Assembly: GCA_009697485.1 (NCBI GenBank)
Contig: SICY01000003.1
Location: 1 to 20,633 of the forward strand
Length of the DNA stretch: 20,633 nucleotides
Direction: 5' to 3'
Origin: Nitrosarchaeum sp.
Lineage (GTDB): Archaea; Thermoproteota; Nitrososphaeria; Nitrososphaerales; Nitrosopumilaceae
Below the pieces are notes generated by a model that searched no databases, had not been told where the DNA came from, and was given only the letters and a program-made list of their open reading frames with translations. Both the position numbers and the translations under genes were made by a program. Shown piece after piece: positions 1-6,917 of this stretch. Within the stretch, counting starts at the first letter, position 1; every line of letters starts with the position of its first letter.

Positions 1-10
1 CATGAATAAC

Positions 11-19
11 TTTATTATA
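11..19 (+). promoter_or_regulatory. TATA box of the 4HB-CoA synthetase gene
   Basis: TTTATTATA lies about 27 nt (centre to start) ahead of the GTG start at 42. At this spacing archaeal transcription would begin at or next to the start codon, so the mRNA is probably leaderless. No purine-rich ribosome binding site is seen between the two. Confidence 0.5.
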
Positions 20-41
20 CAAAATTCTTAGTCACAATTAC

Positions 42-2138
42 GTGGTCGAATCTGTTTTTCTCTCACCAAAATCTATAGCAATTATCGGTGCATCTGACAA
101 ACGAGGTAGCGTCGGAGCAACCATTACATCAAATATTATGAATGGTTTCACAGGTACAGTTTTTCCTGTTAGTCCTACAAGACCCACTGTATTTTACAAA
201 ACAGCTTACAAGAGTGTCTTGGATATTCCAAAGCCTGTTGATCTTGCAGTAATTGTAATTAACAATCTTTTGGTTGCAGATGTTTTAGAGGAATGTGGTA
301 AGAAAAAAGTCAAAGGAGTCATCATTATTACTGCTGGATTCAAAGAAGTAGATGAAGAAGGAGCAAAAAGAGAACAGAAACTAAAAGACATTGCTAAAAA
401 ATACAAAATACAAATCATTGGCCCCAATTGTCTTGGAGTAATGAATCTTGATCCAAAGACAATGATGAATTCTACATTTCTTAAAGTTACACCAAAGTCT
501 GGTAAAATCGCACTAGTATCTCAAAGCGGTGCAATATGTGCAGCGCTAGTTGAAGACGCTAGCGCACAAGGAATTGGATTTTCTGCAGTAATTAGTATGG
601 GAAACAAAGCTGCAATGAGTGAAGTCGATATTCTAAAAATGCTAGCAAATCACAATCAAACCAAAGTAATCGTAATGTATCTTGAGGACATGGGTGATGG
701 TCAGGAATTTCTCAAAGTTTGTAAAAATATTACTAAAAAACTCAAAAAACCAGTTATAGTTTTAAAGTCTGGCCGTAGTCCTGAAGGTGCAAAAGCTGCA
801 ATGTCTCATACTGGCGCCTTGATGGGCTCTGATGAAATCTATGATGCTTTGCTAAAACAATCAGGTGCAATTCGTGTTGATACAATGGAAGAACTCTTTG
901 ATTACGCAGTTGCATTTTCAAAACAACCTCTTCCGTCAAGTGGAGATCTTGTCATTGTGTCTAATGCTGGCGGACCTGCAATAATATCCACTGATGCATG
1001 CTCTAAGCTTGGAATTAAAATGGCAAACATAGATACCATTCGTAAACAAATTGATGCAGTAATTCCTCCTTGGGGCAGCTCACGTAATCCTGTAGATATA
1101 GTAGGTGATGCTGATTTTAATAGATTCAATAATGTTTTGGATCGTGTCTTGGCACATCCTAATGTAGGCTCTGTAATCTCAATGTGTACTCCATCTGGAA
1201 CTTTGAACTATGATAAATTAGCCGAAGTAATTGTTGTAATGTCAAAAAAATACAAAAAGACAATGCTTGCAAGCTTGATGGGATTAGATGAGGGAATCAC
1301 AAATAGAGAAATTCTAGCTGCAGGTGATGTTCCATATTATACATATGCAGAAGGATCAATTAGAGCACTTGCTGCAATGCTTAAATTTTCAAATTGGATC
1401 AAAACACCGGAAGGAAAAATTCCCAAATTCAAAGTTGACAAACTAGCAGCCAAGAAAATCTTTGATAAAGTTAAAAAAGAAAAACGACCAAATCTTTTGG
1501 AAGAAGAAGGACAAGAAGTTCTCAAAGCATATGGATTACCATTGCCAAAAAGTGCACTTGCAAAAACAGAAGCAGACGCTATAAAGATTGCAAAGCAAAT
1601 TGGTTATCCTGTAGTGATGAAGATTGCATCACCGCAAATTATTCACAAGTCAGATGCTGGCGGTGTCAAAGTAAATTTAACCAATGACTCTGAAATCAAA
1701 GAGGCATTTAAAATAATAATTGCAAATGCCAAAAAATACAACAAAAATGCCGAGATAAAGGGAGTTTTAATTGTTGAAATGATTAAAGGCGGTAAAGAGT
1801 TGATTATAGGTTCCAAATTAGAGCCTGGATTTGGTCCTGTCATCATGCTTGGAATGGGCGGAATCTATGTTGAGGTTCTCAAAGATGTCACATTCAAACT
1901 TGCACCAGTCACTGACAAAGAAGCAGATGACATGATTGCATCTATCAAAACACAAAAAATACTGCAAGGAGTACGAGGTGAAAAGCCATCTGATGTCTCA
2001 AAATTATCTGAATGCATTCAGAGATTATCCCAACTAGTTACTGACTTTACAGAAATCAAGGAACTTGACATGAACCCTGTATTGGTAATGGAGAAAGGCA
2101 AGGGCTGTAAGATTCTTGATGTAAGAATAGGACTCTGA
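42..2138 (+). CDS. 4-hydroxybutyrate--CoA ligase (ADP-forming), 3HP/4HB cycle
   Basis: This 698-residue protein is an NDP-forming acyl-CoA synthetase with fused alpha and beta parts. The N-terminal CoA-binding Rossmann domain (about 1-130, IAIIGAS near the start) is followed by succinyl-CoA-ligase-like domains (about 150-450). A C-terminal ATP-grasp domain (about 480-698) contains IIHKSDAGGV. His256 (in MSHTGALMGSD) is the expected phosphohistidine of the alpha part; His535 is the conserved ATP-grasp histidine. The family makes an acyl-CoA from an acid, CoA and ATP, giving ADP and phosphate. The dehydratase gene follows at once, so I infer 4-hydroxybutyrate as substrate, as described for the thaumarchaeal 3HP/4HB cycle. 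3-hydroxypropionate or acetate cannot be excluded from sequence alone. The GTG start fits the TATA box; no nearer ATG aligns with the domain start. Confidence 0.85.
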   Translation: MVESVFLSPKSIAIIGASDKRGSVGATITSNIMNGFTGTVFPVSPTRPTVFYKTAYKSVLDIPKPVDLAVIVINNLLVADVLEECGKKKVKGVIIITAGFKEVDEEGAKREQKLKDIAKKYKIQIIGPNCLGVMNLDPKTMMNSTFLKVTPKSGKIALVSQSGAICAALVEDASAQGIGFSAVISMGNKAAMSEVDILKMLANHNQTKVIVMYLEDMGDGQEFLKVCKNITKKLKKPVIVLKSGRSPEGAKAAMSHTGALMGSDEIYDALLKQSGAIRVDTMEELFDYAVAFSKQPLPSSGDLVIVSNAGGPAIISTDACSKLGIKMANIDTIRKQIDAVIPPWGSSRNPVDIVGDADFNRFNNVLDRVLAHPNVGSVISMCTPSGTLNYDKLAEVIVVMSKKYKKTMLASLMGLDEGITNREILAAGDVPYYTYAEGSIRALAAMLKFSNWIKTPEGKIPKFKVDKLAAKKIFDKVKKEKRPNLLEEEGQEVLKAYGLPLPKSALAKTEADAIKIAKQIGYPVVMKIASPQIIHKSDAGGVKVNLTNDSEIKEAFKIIIANAKKYNKNAEIKGVLIVEMIKGGKELIIGSKLEPGFGPVIMLGMGGIYVEVLKDVTFKLAPVTDKEADDMIASIKTQKILQGVRGEKPSDVSKLSECIQRLSQLVTDFTEIKELDMNPVLVMEKGKGCKILDVRIGL

Positions 2139-2180
2139 TCGTAGTTTACTCGTAAAGTTTCATTTATACTGTTTTAGAAT

Positions 2181-2188
2181 ATTTATAC
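2181..2188 (+). promoter_or_regulatory. TATA box of the 4HB-CoA dehydratase gene
   Basis: ATTTATAC is centred about 24-25 nt before the GTG at 2209. This indicates a separate, probably leaderless, transcript for the dehydratase, although its gene lies only 70 nt after the synthetase gene on the same strand. Confidence 0.5.
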
Positions 2189-2208
2189 AACCTAAAATAA
2201 ATCTCAGT

Positions 2209-3741
2209 GTGGCAAACGTTGAGAAGTTTAAGACCATAAGAACAGGCGAAGATTATATTCAAAGCCTGAGGGGAAGAGATCTCAAAATTTACCTTTTTGG
2301 AGAACTAGTAAAAGAACCAGTAGATCACCCAATGATTAGACCATCAATTAATGCAGTAGCCGAGACATATGACTTGGCTGTACGAGAAGAGGAACTTGCT
2401 TCTGCAAATTCATCAATTACTGGATTAAGAGTTAACAGATTTTTACATATTGCAGAAAGTGCACAGGATTTGGTTTTACAAAATAAAATGCAGAGAAAAC
2501 TAGGACAAAACACTGGAACATGTTTCCAGAGATGTGTTGGAATGGATGCGCTAAATTCTTTGCATTCCATTACATTTGAAATTGATGAGAAACACAAAAC
2601 CAATTATCATAAACGATTTTTAGAATTTGTAAAGATGGTTCAAAAAGAAAATCTTGTCATTGGCGGTGCCATGACTGATCCAAAGGGAGATAGAAGTAAG
2701 GGACCAGCAGAGCAAGATGATCCTGATTTGTTTACTAGAATAGTTGCCAAAGACGATAAAGGAATCTACGTTTCAGGAGCTAAAGCACATCAGACTGGCT
2801 GTATCAACTCACATTGGATTATTCTAATGCCTACAGTACGATTAACAGAAAATGACAAAGACTGGGCTGTTGTTGGTGCAATTCCTGCAGATGCTAAAGG
2901 TGTGACTTACATCTATGGAAGACAATCATGTGACACTCGAAGCATGGAGGAAGGAACAATTGATGATGGTAATGCAAAGTATGGAGGACAAGAAGCTCTG
3001 ATGATTTTAGATAGAGTATTCATTCCATGGGATAAAGTGTTCATGCATGGCGAATATGAATTTGCATCAATGCTAATTGAGCGCTTTACTTGTTATCATA
3101 GACGTAGCTATGTCTGCAAGACTGGACTAGGCGATGTCTTAATTGGTGCAGCAGCCACAATAGCTGACTATAATGGAATACCAAATGTATCTCACATTAA
3201 AGACAAACTTGTTGAGATGACACATCTTAATGAGACAATTTTTGCTGCAGGAATTGCATCATCATATCTAGCACACAAGATGAAATCAGGTGTATATCTT
3301 AATGATGACATGCTTGCCCAAGTTTGCAAACACAATGTAACTAGATTCCCATATGAAATTAGTAGATTGGCACAAGACATTGCAGGTGGATTGGTAGTAA
3401 CTTTACCATCTGAGAAAGATTTCAGACATCCAGTAGCAGGACCATTACTTAAAAAATATCTTAAAGGTAGAAAGGGCGTTGATGTTGAAAACAGAATGAG
3501 AGTACTTCGACTAATTGAAAACATGACAATGGGAAGAAACGCAGTTGGGTATCTTACTGAATCAATGCATGGAGCTGGTTCCCCACAAGCACAGAGAATA
3601 CAAATCCAGAGACAGATGCAAATTGGATACAAAAAGAATCTTGCAAAAAACCTTGCAGGAGTTACAAGCGACATTGAAAAACCAAATGAACCATCTGACT
3701 ATTTCAATCGCGTTTTTAAGACCAAAGATTCAGTTTTGTAA
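2209..3741 (+). CDS. abfD: 4-hydroxybutyryl-CoA dehydratase (FAD, 4Fe-4S)
   Basis: The 510-residue protein belongs to the 4-hydroxyphenylacetate 3-hydroxylase/AbfD flavoprotein family and is close to the usual length. The enzyme converts 4-hydroxybutyryl-CoA to crotonyl-CoA by ketyl-radical chemistry using FAD and a 4Fe-4S cluster, and it is the marker enzyme of the 3HP/4HB cycle. Family blocks include DHPMIRPSINAV, GAMTDPKGDR, GAKAHQTG, YGRQSCDTR, MTHLNET, RFPYEISRLAQDIAGG and ESMHGAGSPQAQR. Cluster ligands can be placed at Cys105, Cys109, His297 and Cys303. The His-to-Cys spacing (HRRSYVC) is one residue shorter than in the clostridial enzyme as I recall it (HRQSYGGC). The start is GTG in ATCTCAGTGTGG; the other GTG two bases earlier is out of frame. 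The stop converges with the signal peptidase gene 31 nt away. Confidence 0.95.
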   Translation: MANVEKFKTIRTGEDYIQSLRGRDLKIYLFGELVKEPVDHPMIRPSINAVAETYDLAVREEELASANSSITGLRVNRFLHIAESAQDLVLQNKMQRKLGQNTGTCFQRCVGMDALNSLHSITFEIDEKHKTNYHKRFLEFVKMVQKENLVIGGAMTDPKGDRSKGPAEQDDPDLFTRIVAKDDKGIYVSGAKAHQTGCINSHWIILMPTVRLTENDKDWAVVGAIPADAKGVTYIYGRQSCDTRSMEEGTIDDGNAKYGGQEALMILDRVFIPWDKVFMHGEYEFASMLIERFTCYHRRSYVCKTGLGDVLIGAAATIADYNGIPNVSHIKDKLVEMTHLNETIFAAGIASSYLAHKMKSGVYLNDDMLAQVCKHNVTRFPYEISRLAQDIAGGLVVTLPSEKDFRHPVAGPLLKKYLKGRKGVDVENRMRVLRLIENMTMGRNAVGYLTESMHGAGSPQAQRIQIQRQMQIGYKKNLAKNLAGVTSDIEKPNEPSDYFNRVFKTKDSVL

Positions 3742-3772
3742 TAAACAGTAATCTGTTTGTAATTTTAGAAAA

Positions 3773-4438
3773 TTATTTTTGATCTTTTGATTCTTCTTCA
3801 GGGAGTTTACTTTCTTCGTGTTTAGAATACACATTATCTTTTTCTAGTTTATCTAATTCTGGAATGTTTACAGATGATTCTATTTGGGAATCATTTTGAT
3901 TAAATGAATTCTGCAAACTCGATTCTTTTTCATTTTTCTTTTTAGACATTTGCTTTACAACCATGACTCCTATGACAATTACAATTATGATATAATTCAT
4001 CGGAGGTTTCAATAGTTGCGTGATATAGCCTACTTGTGGAATTGTATAGGCAACTTTACCGATATACTCTTCTTTGGTAATTGGATAATCAGTTCCTGGA
4101 ATTGATGCTGGATTTGTATCTCCCTTCGTTCTGATTGTTTTAGGTTCATCATCAATAATTGCTGCAACTCTATGTACAATTACTCTATCATGTCCTGACG
4201 GACGATTAAAGACAATGATATCTCCAACTTTAATGTCTTCAAATGGTTCATGTCCTTGAACAATTAATACGTCATATACTTGTAAAACTGGAATCATGCT
4301 TCCACTGGCTACTACATAAAATGGATTTTGCGTCCCAAATGCAACTTGTAGACCTACCCAAATCACAACTACTCCTATGGCTACAATTAGAATGTCTTTG
4401 AGTATTCCTTTTGACATGATTTTTTTGTTCAACTTCAT
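3773..4438 (-). CDS. signal peptidase I (archaeal Sec11 type)
   Basis: The 221-residue membrane protein has an N-terminal transmembrane helix (about 13-32), then the S26 peptidase motifs. Box B is VASGSMIPVL with catalytic Ser47, box D is GDIIVFNRP, box D' is VIVHRV with His89, and box E is TKGDTNP with Asp107. The His in place of Lys as general base is the archaeal/eukaryotic Ser-His dyad type. A second membrane helix (about 146-163) is followed by a long charged cytoplasmic tail rich in K, E, S and N. It should cut signal peptides from secreted proteins such as the sugar dehydrogenase encoded at 6918-8216. It lies 38 nt after the zinc-ribbon/PRC gene on the same strand, so co-transcription is likely. 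Met8 is an alternative start. Confidence 0.9.
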   Translation of the reverse strand: MKLNKKIMSKGILKDILIVAIGVVVIWVGLQVAFGTQNPFYVVASGSMIPVLQVYDVLIVQGHEPFEDIKVGDIIVFNRPSGHDRVIVHRVAAIIDDEPKTIRTKGDTNPASIPGTDYPITKEEYIGKVAYTIPQVGYITQLLKPPMNYIIIVIVIGVMVVKQMSKKKNEKESSLQNSFNQNDSQIESSVNIPELDKLEKDNVYSKHEESKLPEEESKDQK

Positions 4439-4476
4439 TAATCGCCTATAGTTTGATTGATTAAATTTATCTGCAC

Positions 4477-5205
4477 TTATTGTAGCTTACTGCCGCATTC
4501 TTCACAGAACTTGGAGCCTTCTTTATTTGAAAATCCACAATTTGCGCACTTTCCTAGTTGAGCTGCAACTGCTGGGCTTCCTAAAAGAATCACTTCTCCT
4601 ACTTTTCTTATGCTATTCCATGGGATGCTGCCCTCGGTTCCATCATTTTTTATAACTAACAACACTACTGATTGATTCGAATCGATTCCAACTTGTTTTG
4701 CCTTTCCAACTATTTTTGCATTTTCATCATACACTGCTAATCCTTCAATTGAGCTAACTGTTGTAGCTGGACCTGGCTGTGTAGCGGATGTAATTTCTGG
4801 TTTTACTTGTACAGGTTCAGGCTGTGAGATTTGTGTAGTTTGACTTGTCTCTAATGGTTTTGCACTTCCAACTTCAACTGTTTCATTTGGTTTTCTAAAT
4901 TCTCTATACTCTGCTATTACTGCATTACATGAATTACAAATGTATTGGCCTTTTTCTGCAAGAATTAAATTTTCTGCAACTTCTTCATTTGGATTTTCAT
5001 ATTTGATTTTTGGAGGACCCTCAAATTCTTTTTCACATGTATTGCAAAAATGTTTAGTAATTTTCTGACTATCCAATCTACCCATTGGTGCCAAAAATAG
5101 ATCTGGGCCTCCTAGGTTTCCTTTCATTTGTTGTTGATCAGTTACAGTTGCCATTACATAGCCGCCAGATCCTCTTAATTTTTTAAGTCTAAGTTCACTA
5201 CTCAT
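4477..5205 (-). CDS. zinc-ribbon / PRC-barrel / zinc-ribbon protein
   Basis: Function is not known to me. The 242-residue protein has three parts. An N-terminal region contains a zinc-ribbon-like set of cysteines (Cys54, Cys57, Cys90, Cys93). A linker rich in P, T, Q and E (about 105-150) follows. Then comes a PRC-barrel-like domain (about 153-212), seen as GLAVYDENAKIVGKA, a hydrophobic beta strand VVLLVIK, and IPWNSIRKVGEVILLG. The C-terminus is a second zinc ribbon (CxxC at 220/223 and 234/237). PRC barrels bind proteins or RNA in photosynthetic reaction centres and RimM, so an adaptor or RNA-binding role is possible. It is the first gene of a two-gene unit with signal peptidase. It starts divergently from thioredoxin. 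A TATA-like stretch (GATATATAC on the minus strand, 5234-5242) lies about 33 nt ahead of the ATG. Confidence 0.75.
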   Translation of the reverse strand: MSSELRLKKLRGSGGYVMATVTDQQQMKGNLGGPDLFLAPMGRLDSQKITKHFCNTCEKEFEGPPKIKYENPNEEVAENLILAEKGQYICNSCNAVIAEYREFRKPNETVEVGSAKPLETSQTTQISQPEPVQVKPEITSATQPGPATTVSSIEGLAVYDENAKIVGKAKQVGIDSNQSVVLLVIKNDGTEGSIPWNSIRKVGEVILLGSPAVAAQLGKCANCGFSNKEGSKFCEECGSKLQ

Positions 5206-5336
5206 ATCTCCATTTTATTGAAACGACATTTAAGTATATATCACTAAATCTGTTTTTTTGATTTTTCTTTTCCAACAAAAATATGGTGTTAATTCTGGTG
5301 AACATTTTTAGGTACGTTCCATAAATTATAGTTATT

Positions 5337-5666
5337 ATGGGAATAACAGAAATTTCAGATGCAAAGTCTTGGGAAATCAATGTAATTCACTCTGATATGC
5401 CAGTGTTTGTTGACTTTTGGGCCCAGTGGTGTGGTCCATGTAGAATGGTAAGCCCAGTAGTAGAAGAACTGGCAAATGACTATCAAGGCAAAGTAAAATT
5501 TGTCAAAGTCAATGTAGATGAGGCCAATGACTTGGCAGCAAAATACAATGTCTTTAGCATTCCAACCTTGATAATCCTTAACAAAGGCGAAATAGTTAGT
5601 CAGCAAGTTGGTGCAGCATCAAAAGAATCATACAAAAATATGATTGATAGAGCATTACAAGCATAA
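5337..5666 (+). CDS. thioredoxin
   Basis: This 109-residue single-domain thioredoxin has the active site WCGPC with redox cysteines Cys32 and Cys35, the preceding FVDFWAQ strand, the VNVDEANDLAAKYNVFSIPT region with the conserved cis-Pro, and the late glycine after the last beta strand. It is a cytoplasmic disulfide reductant and length is normal for the family. It is flanked by genes for cysteine-rich zinc-ribbon proteins (4477-5205, 5815-6330, 6335-6694), which may be chance or may reflect redox handling of zinc sites. No clear Shine-Dalgarno precedes the ATG. A T-rich run (about 5676-5700) after the stop could end transcription. Confidence 0.93.
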   Translation: MGITEISDAKSWEINVIHSDMPVFVDFWAQWCGPCRMVSPVVEELANDYQGKVKFVKVNVDEANDLAAKYNVFSIPTLIILNKGEIVSQQVGAASKESYKNMIDRALQA

Positions 5667-5814
5667 ACCATTATCACATTTTTCTATTTTATTTTCTAAA
5701 TTCTTTGTATCGAGAATTAGTTTTACCTAAGAGAAATCGTGCATGATAAATCGATAAATGCAAAGTATTGTCACCAAAATGATCCTAAAGTAATTAATAT
5801 TCCAAAAGTAAAGC

Positions 5815-6330
5815 ATGGGTATGTCATTTGGTGAAGTAGATACACTAAACATGCTATTTGACAAACTGCAAAGTTTGTTTGATGATTCTCAAGGATACTA
5901 TGAATCATTTCTTGATACCAATAACATGTACAAAAAAGGTCTACTAAGTGACAAAGAATTCTTTCAAAAACTAGGCGATTATGTTGTAGCTTACTCTGCA
6001 TTGGAATTTTTAGCAATCAAAGTTATCTTTGAGCTGAAAAAATCTCGCGGTTCAGGTTCAGGCAATACTCAATCTCCGGGATTAATGCCGGGAATGGGAC
6101 AACCTGGAATGATGAGTGGAATGCCAAGATCTGGTACTGCACAAAATCCCGTTGGTGGTCCTCCAGGTATTGTATCTGCACAACAAGCATTTGGCGATGT
6201 TGGGACTTTGCCCTCACCTGATCCAGCATTAATGCCAAGAAGAACAGCTGCATCTGGTGGATGTCCATCATGTGGTGCATCACTAAGACCAAACGCAAAA
6301 TTTTGCACAAAATGTGGTACTAAAGCATAA
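5815..6330 (+). CDS. small helical protein with C-terminal zinc ribbon
   Basis: I do not recognise a named family. The 171-residue protein has an N-terminal helical region (about 5-76) without membrane character. A flexible, low-complexity linker follows (about 77-148), rich in G, M, P and S, with repeated GM and PGM steps such as PGMGQPGMM. The C-terminus is a compact zinc ribbon (Cys150, Cys153, Cys164, Cys167; CPSCG and FCTKCG). The architecture suggests a protein- or nucleic-acid-binding adaptor. ATG at 5821 (Met3) is an alternative start and sits about 25 nt from the TATA-like TAATTAATAT at 5791-5800, so it may be the real leaderless start. The gene converges with another zinc-ribbon gene; the stops are 4 nt apart. 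Confidence 0.75.
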   Translation: MGMSFGEVDTLNMLFDKLQSLFDDSQGYYESFLDTNNMYKKGLLSDKEFFQKLGDYVVAYSALEFLAIKVIFELKKSRGSGSGNTQSPGLMPGMGQPGMMSGMPRSGTAQNPVGGPPGIVSAQQAFGDVGTLPSPDPALMPRRTAASGGCPSCGASLRPNAKFCTKCGTKA

Positions 6331-6373
6331 AATTTTAATCCTGTGTTGTACCGCATTCAGGACAAAATTTTGC
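6295..6373. repeat. imperfect inverted repeat across two convergent gene ends
   Basis: Arms at 6295-6320 and 6348-6373 match at 21 of 26 positions (starting GCAAAATTTTG and ending GGTAC when aligned) with a 27-nt spacer. Each arm encodes the FCxxCGT end of a zinc ribbon, one on each strand, so protein homology explains much of the repeat. The transcript could still fold here and help end transcription from both sides. Confidence 0.6.
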
Positions 6374-6694
6374 TGTCTTTGATAAAGTTGTACCACATTC
6401 AGAACAAAACTTTCCATCAGAACTAACTTCTGAAAATGCATTTCCGTAAACATTTGAGCTTTTGACGGCACCAGATGGCTCGTATTTGTCATCATCAATT
6501 AAAATTGGTGCAAAGTCTTGTTCTACCATAAATGTCAGCATTCTTGGAAGTGTATTGTCTTTATTTTGAGGATCTGGAACCGTATCTCCTAACCAAAACG
6601 CAAATCTCATCAGAGTCAATTCTGGAGTAGAAAACGCAAGAGTGTGTTTTGACATGTAATCTTGTGCAGCTTTTTTTCCATCAAAAACCTTCAT
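6335..6694 (-). CDS. zinc-ribbon protein, uncharacterised
   Basis: From the ATG at 6694 the protein has 119 residues. The N-terminal about 85 residues form an unrecognised mixed domain beginning MKVFDGKKAAQDYM and including LMRFAFWLGD and MLTFMVEQD. The C-terminus is a double CxxC zinc ribbon (FCSECG and FCPECG). The same frame stays open upstream to 6775, but that extension reads through the 3' part of the tRNA-Ala gene (6746-6817) and encodes an artefactual PPGPL stretch, so I reject it. A TATA-like element about 25 nt ahead of 6694 supports the shorter form; ATG at 6742 is a weaker choice. The gene converges with the zinc-ribbon gene at 5815-6330 and shares ribbon sequence with it. Confidence 0.72.
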   Translation of the reverse strand: MKVFDGKKAAQDYMSKHTLAFSTPELTLMRFAFWLGDTVPDPQNKDNTLPRMLTFMVEQDFAPILIDDDKYEPSGAVKSSNVYGNAFSEVSSDGKFCSECGTTLSKTAKFCPECGTTQD

Positions 6695-6714
6695 GAAAAT
6701 TTGTAATCTCTGTT

Positions 6715-6724
6715 TATGTATAAT
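6715..6724 (-). promoter_or_regulatory. TATA box of the minus-strand zinc-ribbon gene
   Basis: ATTATACATA on the minus strand is centred about 25 nt before the ATG at 6694. It decides the start: it gives a leaderless message from 6694 and lies wholly between the tRNA-Ala gene and the coding region. Confidence 0.45.
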
Positions 6725-6745
6725 AGTTTCTGGGAAAATCATTAA

Positions 6746-6817
6746 TGGACCGGGGGGGAATTGAACCCCCGACATCCTCGTTGCGAACGAGGCATTATAC
6801 CACTAAACCACCGGCCC
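6746..6817 (-). tRNA. tRNA-Ala (anticodon CGC)
   Basis: A full cloverleaf can be drawn. The acceptor stem GGGCCGG pairs with CCGGTCC and includes the G3:U70 wobble pair that identifies alanine tRNAs. The anticodon stem is CCTCG/CGAGG around loop TTCGCAA, so the anticodon is CGC, reading GCG. The T arm is GGGGG-TTCAATT-CCCCC and the discriminator base is A73. CCA is not encoded and no intron is seen. In an AT-rich genome this tRNA would serve a rare codon. Confidence 0.95.
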
Positions 6818-6917
6818 TGCCATTACATCTCAGAGATGTGTTTTTATTCATTTTCTAATGCAAATCTATGATTTGCCCACCAATAATTACAACTCCAAGA
6901 CTAGTTACAAAATATTT

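Noticed and set aside
3192..3674. 160-codon open frame antisense to the 4HB-CoA dehydratase
   Set aside because: It lies wholly within abfD on the other strand, has a cysteine/phenylalanine-rich unnatural composition and no motif. It is a shadow of the real gene.
5198..5380. 60-codon minus-strand frame between the PRC gene and thioredoxin
   Set aside because: It overlaps the promoter area and the thioredoxin start, has no recognisable content, and is rich in Ile/Lys/Asn as expected of AT-rich spacer.
6069..6356. 95-codon antisense frames over the Gly-Met-Pro linker gene
   Set aside because: They are shadow frames created by the low-complexity linker of the plus-strand zinc-ribbon protein.
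6695..6775. N-terminal extension of the minus-strand zinc-ribbon gene
   Set aside because: It reads through the 3' half of tRNA-Ala; a well-placed TATA box supports the ATG at 6694.
6746..6817. tRNA-Ala as an integration (att) site
   Set aside because: No repeat of the tRNA 3' end and no integrase or other mobile gene is seen in the window.
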